Below are positions 31,729 through 37,238 of a stretch of DNA of 37,238 nt, piece by piece. Source of the stretch: Chitinophagaceae bacterium (lineage in GTDB: Bacteria > Bacteroidota > Bacteroidia > Chitinophagales > Chitinophagaceae); contig CAHJWK010000033.1 of NCBI GenBank assembly GCA_903642275.1, positions 1-37,238 of the forward strand. The letters run 5' to 3'. A model generated the notes under the pieces. That model did no database searches and was not told where the DNA came from. It saw only the letters and a list, made by a program, of their open reading frames with translations. Made by a program: the position numbers and the translations under genes. The stretch's first letter is position 1; the number at the start of each line of letters is the position of its first letter.

Positions 31729-32988
31729 TTACACTGCAAGCTCTTGCTGCATTGCCGGTGCAGGCTTATTAATTTTCTTTTTAATCATAACACTTACACG
31801 GTACAACAAAACAATTGCAAGGCAACTGATGCCTACAATTAAATAACCAAGAATATTATAATGTTCCAGCGGGCTGTATTTATTTTTTTGAATAATAATA
31901 GCGCCGGCTACTGCAGCAGCAACACCGCCTGCTATTTGTTGTAATGAAGCATTGATGCTCATAAACGCGCCCCTATCCTGCATATCAGGAATGGATGTTG
32001 TTAAAGCGGTTGCCGGTATCATGCGGCTGAAAATGCCTGCCATCATCAGCACGTTAAATATCATGACAAACCACAATGGCTCCACGGATAAGTTGGTGTA
32101 AGCAACAACAATTATCATTGTAAAAACGGAAGCAATAACGAACAATTTATATTTATCAATCTTATCACTCAGCTTGCCAACCAATGGCATAATAATTAAC
32201 GAAGCCACACCACTTACCATAAACAATAATGGAAGCTGGTGTGCTGTTACACGAAGATTGTTTATGGCGAAGGCGCTGCCAAAAGGCATCATCATAAAGC
32301 CGCCGATAGAAAGTAAAGCTGTGGCTGTAAAACCAATACGGTAATTGCGTTTGGCAACCGTGTTCCATAAATGTGAAAATGCAGATTGGTTTTGTTGAAC
32401 AGCAAGATGCTTCGTTACCGGTTGCAACCTAAGCATGATGATTATTGCAATTACAACAGCTATGCCTGCCACCATTAAAAACGCAGATTGCCAGCCCCAC
32501 AAGTTAGCAAGGTATATCCCGATAGGAATGCCCAGCACCTGGCTTGCACTGAATCCCATTTGGATGAAGCCCATAGCCCGGCCACGTTGTTCAATGGAAA
32601 AAAGATCCGTTACTATTGCCAGCGATATTGACCCAATAACACCGCCAAATAAACCTGTAACCAAACGTGCAATCAGCAGCATTATATAACTGTGCGATAA
32701 TCCGCAAAGGATAGTGCCGGTTATAAATCCGGTATAGAAAAACAGCAGCAACCTTTTGCGATCAAACTTATCAGCAAAGCCCGCTGTTAACAAGCCGGAC
32801 ACACCGGCGCTGAACGCATACACAGATACTGCAAAGCCAAACTGATTTGGATGAAGGCTCAACGATTTCATTAAAAAATCACCTAATGGTGAGATGACCA
32901 TAAAATCAAGTATAACGGTAAATTGTGTCAGGGCTAATAATGCAATCGCCAGCTTTTGGTAAGACGAAAAAGGAGCAGTTTGTTTCAT
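31729..32988 (-). CDS. MFS transporter (DHA1-like efflux)
   Basis: This 419-residue protein has 12 hydrophobic segments and the motif A loop GFADKFDRKRLLL between helices 2 and 3. FTVILDFMVISPLGDFLMKSL at the start and GFIQMGFSASQVLGIPIGIYL in the N-half are typical of the DHA1-type drug or sugar efflux group, and GKLSDKIDKYKLF repeats motif A in the second half. It is expected at the inner membrane, exporting small molecules with protons. Two adjacent palindromes upstream suggest control by a dimeric repressor not encoded nearby. Ends 2 nt from the converging DUF4440 gene. Confidence 0.9.
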   Translation of the reverse strand: MKQTAPFSSYQKLAIALLALTQFTVILDFMVISPLGDFLMKSLSLHPNQFGFAVSVYAFSAGVSGLLTAGFADKFDRKRLLLFFYTGFITGTILCGLSHSYIMLLIARLVTGLFGGVIGSISLAIVTDLFSIEQRGRAMGFIQMGFSASQVLGIPIGIYLANLWGWQSAFLMVAGIAVVIAIIIMLRLQPVTKHLAVQQNQSAFSHLWNTVAKRNYRIGFTATALLSIGGFMMMPFGSAFAINNLRVTAHQLPLLFMVSGVASLIIMPLVGKLSDKIDKYKLFVIASVFTMIIVVAYTNLSVEPLWFVMIFNVLMMAGIFSRMIPATALTTSIPDMQDRGAFMSINASLQQIAGGVAAAVAGAIIIQKNKYSPLEHYNILGYLIVGISCLAIVLLYRVSVMIKKKINKPAPAMQQELAV

Positions 32989-33022
32989 AATAATATAATG
33001 CTGTGCAATTTAAACATACAAC

Positions 33023-33058
33023 ATACATTTTATAAAATGTATTCGGTTAATAACCGAA
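33023..33058. promoter_or_regulatory. Two adjacent palindromes, putative operators
   Basis: ATACATTTTATAAAATGTAT (33023-33042) is a perfect 20-bp palindrome. TTCGGTTA-A-TAACCGAA (33042-33058) is a second with 8-bp arms, starting one base later. They lie in the 179-bp gap between the MFS gene (minus) and the bestrophin gene (plus), 35 nt upstream of the MFS start codon. Confidence 0.65.
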
Positions 33059-33167
33059 ATTTAAAGGCAGGCAGATTAAAACTGAGTGTAGAAAATCCAT
33101 TGATAATTTAACTGCTCACTATCATTAATTTTATTTGATATGAATTTCTTTTGCACAAAATTTAACC

Positions 33168-34070
33168 ATGCTTCTTAATAATCGTTTCAGCAGGATAATT
33201 ATTAATACGTGGAAGGTTGACCTGATTATGATTGCTTCGTGCATCTTCGCCTACTTTGCACACTATTACTTAATCAGCAGACACTTTGATATCCCGGTTA
33301 TTGTACCCACTGTTTTAGGTACCGCCATAGCTTTTTTTATCGGCTTTAACAATAACCAGGCTTATGACAGGTGGTGGGAAGCGAGAAGAGTTTGGGGAGC
33401 TATTGTAAATGATTCACGCTCCTGGGCAAGAGATATATTAATGTATGTTGACGATAAGCCTGTACAATCAGAAAGCGATAAACTGAAAAAAGATTTTATA
33501 ACAAGGCACATTGCGTTTTTGTGTTTATTAAAGAATAATCTTCGCTTAACAGATGACAATACTTATAAAAAATATATAAGCGCAGCAGAACTTGAAGCAA
33601 TTAACGATCACAATAATAAACCTAATGCTGTATTGCAACTGCAATCAAAGAAGCTTAATGATATTTACAGCAGTGGTTTAATTGATGGTTACCGGTTCCT
33701 GCAATTGGATAATTTATTAGTAAGATTTACAGACTCACTGGGAATGAGTGAGCGCATAAAAAATACAGTGTTCCCTTCCACGTATAATTATCTCACTAAG
33801 TTATTTATCTGGTTATTTGTTATAGCCATTGAGCTTGTTACTGTGCAAAGCATGGGTATGTGGAGCATATTTATAAGCTGGCTGATAGGCTTTGTATTTG
33901 TATCAATACAGATAAACGGCATGAGCCTGGTAAACCCTTTTGAAAATACTGCTGCATCTATACCGCTTAACCAGATAACAAGAACAATAGAAATTAATTT
34001 ATTGCAGATGCTGGGTGAAAAAGATATTCCTGAACCTGTGCAAGCTGTTAATGGCGAATATGTATTGTAA
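33168..34070 (+). CDS. Bestrophin-family (UPF0187) channel
   Basis: This 300-residue protein has the family core GFNNNQAYDRWWEARRVWGAIVNDSRSWARD, together with the N-terminal hydrophobic part LIMIASCIFAYFAHYYLI and the later helices LFIWLFVIAIELV and MWSIFISWLIGFVFVSIQ. The closing NPFENTAASIPLNQITRTIEINLL block is typical. Bacterial bestrophins are pentameric anion or cation channels of the inner membrane. It is a single gene whose stop lies 3 nt from the converging cysteine desulfurase gene. Confidence 0.9.
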   Translation: MLLNNRFSRIIINTWKVDLIMIASCIFAYFAHYYLISRHFDIPVIVPTVLGTAIAFFIGFNNNQAYDRWWEARRVWGAIVNDSRSWARDILMYVDDKPVQSESDKLKKDFITRHIAFLCLLKNNLRLTDDNTYKKYISAAELEAINDHNNKPNAVLQLQSKKLNDIYSSGLIDGYRFLQLDNLLVRFTDSLGMSERIKNTVFPSTYNYLTKLFIWLFVIAIELVTVQSMGMWSIFISWLIGFVFVSIQINGMSLVNPFENTAASIPLNQITRTIEINLLQMLGEKDIPEPVQAVNGEYVL

Positions 34071-34073
34071 GGA

Positions 34074-35243
34074 TCAGATAAACGCAGGCAAGTTGCTCTT
34101 TACAGTTTTTAAATATTCAGATATAACCATAATGGCGTAATCAATTTCCATCGGCGTTGTAAATCTTCCTAAACCAAAACGCAATGATGCATTAGCAGTT
34201 GCATCATCCAAACCCATTGCCTTCAAAACGTAAGAAGGTTCAACCAATGCGGATGTGCACGCCGAACCTGAAGAAACCGCTATACTTTTATTTAACGCTG
34301 TAATCATTCTGCCTGAATTAATTCCTTTAAAAGAAAGATTGGTTACATGCGGTAACCTGTGTTGTATGTTTCCATTAATGCCTACATTTTCAAGCTTTAA
34401 TAATTCCTGTTGAAGCTTATTTCTCAGCGCAACTAATCTTTCTGCTTCATCATTCATTTCATGCATGCATAATTCACAGGCTTTACCAAAACCAACAATA
34501 CCCGGCACATTAATCGTACCACTGCGCATATTATTTTCATGACCACCACCATCCATCTGTGCTGTAATTCTTGCTCTCGGATCTTTCCTTCTAACATACA
34601 AAACTCCAACGCCTTTTGGCCCATATATTTTGTGCGCTGATAAAGACAACAGGCTTACATCGTCTTTCATTACATCAACAGGAATTTTACCCGCTGCCTG
34701 CGCAGCATCAGAAAAAAATAAAACAGCATGCTTTCTTGCAATTGCCGCTATTTGTTGTATTGGATGAATGACGCCCGTTTCATTGTTCGCATACATTATT
34801 GCAATTAAAATGGTGGTTGGCCTTATATGATTTTCCAGCTCATCAATATTTATTGTACCATCACTATTAACAGGCAAGTAAGTGATGTCGGCGCCTATTT
34901 TTTCAAGATGTTTGCAAGTATCCAACACTGCTTTATGTTCTACAGCGCAGGTAATAATATGATTACCTTTTGAGACATACATTTCATAAACACCTTTAAT
35001 GGCAAGATTTACGCTTTCCGTTGCGCCCGAGGTAAACACAATTTCTTTGGCACTTGCATTTATCAGTTCTGCAATTTTGGTTCGTGCATTTTCAACTGCT
35101 TCTTCTACCAGCCATCCGGGAGAATGCGTACGGCTTGCAGCATTACCATAAAGTTTTGTAAAATAAGGTAACATCTCCTGCAAAACCCGTTCATCACATT
35201 GTGTGGTAGCATTATTATCTAAGTAAATAGGCAATTGAACCAT
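34074..35243 (-). CDS. iscS: Cysteine desulfurase
   Basis: The ATG at 35243 gives 389 residues; a TTG five codons upstream is less likely. It begins MVQLPIYLDNNATTQCDERV. The PLP lysine is Lys205 in SLSAHKIYGPKG, and VLFFSDAAQAAGK supplies the ring-stacking Asp. The catalytic Cys329 sits in SSGSACTSALVEPSYVLKA. The layout matches class I IscS/NifS enzymes, which take sulfur from cysteine for iron-sulfur clusters and tRNA thiolation. No iscU or regulator lies beside it, so this is a solitary housekeeping copy or a NifS-like paralogue; the symbol is given by similarity. Confidence 0.88.
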   Translation of the reverse strand: MVQLPIYLDNNATTQCDERVLQEMLPYFTKLYGNAASRTHSPGWLVEEAVENARTKIAELINASAKEIVFTSGATESVNLAIKGVYEMYVSKGNHIITCAVEHKAVLDTCKHLEKIGADITYLPVNSDGTINIDELENHIRPTTILIAIMYANNETGVIHPIQQIAAIARKHAVLFFSDAAQAAGKIPVDVMKDDVSLLSLSAHKIYGPKGVGVLYVRRKDPRARITAQMDGGGHENNMRSGTINVPGIVGFGKACELCMHEMNDEAERLVALRNKLQQELLKLENVGINGNIQHRLPHVTNLSFKGINSGRMITALNKSIAVSSGSACTSALVEPSYVLKAMGLDDATANASLRFGLGRFTTPMEIDYAIMVISEYLKTVKSNLPAFI

Positions 35244-35310
35244 GTATATTTTATACAAAATAACTGTTGCTGTTTAGTAAAATATCGTTTAAAAAATACT
35301 TTTTTTAAGA

Positions 35311-35342
35311 TTTGATTATTGCTATTAAAATCCTTAACTTTG
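35311..35342 (+). promoter_or_regulatory. Canonical Bacteroidota promoter
   Basis: TTTG at 35311-35314 (-33) and TAACTTTG at 35335-35342 (-7) are separated by 20 nt, matching TTTG-N17-23-TAnnTTTG. The ATG at 35378 follows 35 nt later. This is the best promoter in the window. Confidence 0.75.
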
Positions 35343-35377
35343 CAATCCGCATTTTTAATACAAAACTTCATTCCATA

Positions 35378-35824
35378 ATGTTATCTAACAATTTATTTGA
35401 AAAGTTGGACCTTAAGGAAGAAAAGAATTTACTCATTCAGGGTTTACCTTCCTCAATAGAAAAGCAGTTTGCCAAATTATCTTACGCGAAAAATGTAACA
35501 CCACTTTTACGATTGCGAAAAATTGATTTTGCGCTTGTATTTGCAGTTAACTATAACCAGTTGTCATGCATTTTGAAAGATGTTTTTTCAGCGTTAGGTG
35601 CTAAAAGTAAACTTTGGATTGCCTATCCAAAAATAACCAGCAAAATTGCAAGTGATCTTAACCGTGATTGCAGTTGGCAGTTACTAAACGAAAGCGATTT
35701 TGAAGCGGTTGACCAGGTTGCCTTAGACCATGTTTGGACGGCTATGCTATTTAAAAAAGGTCTGCCTGAAAACAGCCCGGCAGTATTAAAAATAAAAGCA
35801 AAAGCTGTACTTACTGAAGTATAA
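35378..35824 (+). CDS. Hypothetical cytosolic protein (DUF3052-like)
   Basis: From ATG at 35378 the protein is 148 residues: MLSNNLFEKLDLKEEKNLLI, then IDFALVFAVNYNQL, a helix ILKDVFSALGAKS, the strand KLWIAYPK, ITSKIASDLNRDCSW and VDQVALDHVWTAMLFKK. The WIAYPK and DHVW...FKK ending recalls DUF3052-like small proteins with a Rossmann-type fold. An in-frame TTG at 35312 lies within the -33 box, so ATG 35378 is the start. The gene has its own promoter (35311-35342) and terminator (35842-35872), giving a single-gene unit. Confidence 0.65.
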   Translation: MLSNNLFEKLDLKEEKNLLIQGLPSSIEKQFAKLSYAKNVTPLLRLRKIDFALVFAVNYNQLSCILKDVFSALGAKSKLWIAYPKITSKIASDLNRDCSWQLLNESDFEAVDQVALDHVWTAMLFKKGLPENSPAVLKIKAKAVLTEV

Positions 35825-35841
35825 TTAATCTATTTATAACT

Positions 35842-35872
35842 AAAGCCTTTGTATTGTACAAAGGCTTTTTTG
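35842..35872 (+). terminator. Rho-independent terminator
   Basis: AAAGCCTTTGTA (35842-35853), a TTG loop and TACAAAGGCTTT (35857-35868) form a perfect 12-bp stem, followed by TTTG. It ends the preceding gene. Confidence 0.9.
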
Positions 35873-35880
35873 TTGTCTTA

Positions 35881-35908
35881 ATCATGTGTACATGATTGTT
35901 TATATTTG
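35881..35908 (+). promoter_or_regulatory. Promoter region of the DUF937 gene with dyad site
   Basis: ATCATGT-GT-ACATGAT (35881-35896) is a dyad with 7-bp arms placed just before TATATTTG (35901-35908), an exact -7 match. The ATG at 35924 follows 15 nt later. A -33 at the proper spacing is missing, so the dyad may bind a regulator in that region. Confidence 0.45.
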
Positions 35909-35923
35909 AATTAAATTGATTTT

Positions 35924-36463
35924 ATGAAAGAAGATATTATAAAGAGAATTGAAGTAAGTTTAGGTGGGAACGCATTACCAAAAATTGACCCAAATACACA
36001 GCAACCTGTAACGGCTGATGCTGTTTCAATTGATGATGCAGCCGTTCCTGCAATACTTGCAGGTTTATACAAAAAAACACGCAGTGAAGAAGGTGCAACT
36101 GAGCTTATTGAGAAAAAAGGTAACAGTATTTTTGAAATACTTTTTGGAGACCAGCAAAACAATGTTGCTAAAAGTGTTGCAGGTTATGCAGGTGTTTCAG
36201 AAGCGGATGCTTTAACAGAAATGCAGGATGTAGCTGATGTTTCAAGAGAATATGTTGTAAATGATTTAAAGCATAATACGCCAACCTTACTAATGGATTT
36301 TTTTACAGCGCAACGTACGCATATACTTACGCATCTTCCGGCAGCATTGAATGTGGGAGAGTTGTTAAACGATTCAACCATTGATGACCAGACTAATAAA
36401 ATGGAAGGCCCGATGAGTGGTTTAATGCATGGTATTGAAAAATTATTTTCATCTTCTAAATAA
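35924..36463 (+). CDS. DUF937 domain protein
   Basis: This 179-residue protein resembles DUF937 proteins: repeated short helical segments with Gly/Ala-Leu packing (ILAGLYKKTRSEEGATELIEKKG, SIFEILFGDQQNNVAKSVAG, YAGVSEADALTEMQDVAD), then an NTPTLLMDFFTAQRTHILTHLP segment. No signal peptide or membrane helix is seen, so it is probably cytosolic. Role unknown. The gene follows the terminator at 35842 and has its own -7 box. Confidence 0.7.
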   Translation: MKEDIIKRIEVSLGGNALPKIDPNTQQPVTADAVSIDDAAVPAILAGLYKKTRSEEGATELIEKKGNSIFEILFGDQQNNVAKSVAGYAGVSEADALTEMQDVADVSREYVVNDLKHNTPTLLMDFFTAQRTHILTHLPAALNVGELLNDSTIDDQTNKMEGPMSGLMHGIEKLFSSSK

Positions 36464-36472
36464 TAAAATCAC

Positions 36473-36687
36473 ATGAAAGGTCTTGGAATAGTTCTAATAA
36501 AATAGGTATAGTAATGATGGTTTTCAGAAGTTTCAATTTTACAGAGAAAAAAAAGGTTGTTGATCTTGGTCCTGTTCAGGTTAATAAAGAACAGGAGCAC
36601 ACAGTAAACTGGCCTTTATATGCAGGTATTGTGGTAACTGCTGCAGGAGTTGTAGTGTTACTTGTTGGCAATAAAAATAAAGCTTAA
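36473..36687 (+). pseudogene. Small membrane protein with one-base deletion near its start
   Basis: ATG at 36473 reads MKGLGIVLIK and stops at 36503-36505. The next frame from 36502 continues IGIVMMVFRSFNFTEKKKVV, then DLGPVQVNKEQEHTVNWP, a helix LYAGIVVTAAGVVVLLVG and NKNKA, ending at TAA 36685-36687. One missing T in the CTAATAAAATAGG stretch would restore a single frame (GIVLIIIGIVMM). The joined protein would have two membrane helices around a short basic loop, about 72 residues. ATG at 36514 could also give a 57-residue version. It lies 9 nt after the DUF937 gene and probably belongs to its transcript. Confidence 0.6.
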
Positions 36688-36702
36688 TTAAAAAATTTTT
36701 TA

Positions 36703-36733
36703 CAAAAAGTGAATGCTTGCCATTCACTTTTTG
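36703..36733. terminator. Bidirectional terminator hairpin
   Basis: CAAAAAGTGAATG (36703-36715) and CATTCACTTTTTG (36721-36733) form a perfect 13-bp stem with a 5-nt loop. The stem itself carries A- and T-runs, so it can stop the plus-strand small gene and the converging ABC gene. Confidence 0.85.
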
Positions 36734-36743
36734 CATTTTGGTA

Positions 36744-37238
36744 TTATATAACAACCGCAGCCTTCTTTTCAAATTGCATGCTATGCAGTTTTGCATAAAA
36801 TCCATTTAGCGCCAGCAGTTCTTCATGCGTTCCAGTTTCCTTTATTTCGCCTTTATCCAGCACAATTATTTTATCTGCTTTGCGGATGGTGGACAAACGA
36901 TGTGCAATAACAATCGCAGTTCTGCCGGTTATTAAAGTATCAATTGCTTTTTGTATCAGCAACTCACTTTCAGAATCAATAGATGATGTGGCTTCATCTA
37001 AAATTAATACAGCCGGGTTTGAAAGTATAGCACGTATAAAAGAAATCAACTGGCGCTGGCCAAGGCTTAAAGTATTGCCGCGTTCCATCACATTAAAATC
37101 ATAACCGCCAGGCAACCGCATTATAAAATCATGTACTTCAATCAGCTTCGCTGCTTCAATAACAGCATCTCTGCTTACTTCATCATTATGCAGTGTAATA
37201 TTATCTATTATTGAACCTGAAAATAAAAATACATCCTG
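36744..37238 (-). CDS. ABC exporter ATP-binding domain (N-terminal part outside window)
   Basis: The visible 164 residues are the C-terminal part of the nucleotide-binding domain; the frame stays open to the window edge. Q-loop QDVFLFSGSIIDNITL at the start, signature LSLGQRQLI in place of LSGGQ, Walker B AVLILDEATSSIDSE, D-loop, and H-loop IVIAHRLST are all present. The IIDNITLHN and YDFNVMERG segments fit MsbA-type multidrug or lipid exporters, in which a membrane domain precedes the ATPase in one chain. The substrate is unknown. The LSLGQ variant is common in such exporters. Ends 11 nt from the bidirectional terminator. Confidence 0.9.
   Translation of the reverse strand, partial: QDVFLFSGSIIDNITLHNDEVSRDAVIEAAKLIEVHDFIMRLPGGYDFNVMERGNTLSLGQRQLISFIRAILSNPAVLILDEATSSIDSESELLIQKAIDTLITGRTAIVIAHRLSTIRKADKIIVLDKGEIKETGTHEELLALNGFYAKLHSMQFEKKAAVVI

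Overview
The window looks like a chromosomal segment of a Bacteroidota bacterium, most likely a member of Chitinophagaceae or a near relative (inferred from protein content, not from a marker gene). Supporting signs are a type IX secretion type-B C-terminal sorting domain, a TonB-dependent receptor, many small secreted proteins with Bacteroidota-style signal peptides, and promoters of the TTTG / TAnnTTTG type.

Left part (1-20 kb) is accessory and repeat-rich. It opens with the 3' end of an rmuC-like gene, then a strikingly AT-rich pair: an Mrr-like PD-(D/E)XK nuclease and a trypsin-like protease gene broken by a frameshift and a stop codon, possibly a decayed defence module. From 3.6 to 14 kb, short one- or two-gene modules (a secreted HExxH protein plus a membrane protein, a secreted protein, a 31-residue lysine-rich protein, a barrel protein plus lipoprotein, a DUF3253 protein, a T9SS cargo protein, a potassium channel) are separated by nine recognisable copies of one hairpin-rich repeat, all in the same orientation. 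The same stretch holds a REP-associated tyrosine transposase (RAYT) whose two ends are each tandemly duplicated, an internally deleted derivative of it, a remnant of a second RAYT, an exact 21-bp dyad array, and smaller 21-bp and 11-bp arrays. Then come a 588-residue secreted coiled-coil protein, a DUF2805 protein, a small host-attachment-like protein, and a spore-photoproduct-lyase-like radical SAM enzyme.

Right part (20-37 kb) is compact and almost repeat-free. A tight minus-strand operon (24597 down to 20364) carries an NtrC-type response regulator without a DNA-binding domain, miaA, a DUF1611 protein and an enolase-superfamily epimerase; the last two match the DgcN/DgcA arrangement of N-acetyl-D-glutamate metabolism. 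Next are a YpfJ-type zinc peptidase, a TonB receptor downstream of the pyruvate dehydrogenase E1 beta gene, an EamA half-transporter, a CPA1 Na+/H+ antiporter with a DUF4440 protein, an MFS exporter with two palindromes in its promoter region, a bestrophin-family channel, a cysteine desulfurase, a small cytosolic protein with a good promoter and terminator, a DUF937 protein, a frameshifted mini membrane protein, and the C-terminal part of an ABC exporter.

No tRNA, rRNA or CRISPR array was recognised. Gene calls rest on reading translated motifs by eye; no database search was possible.
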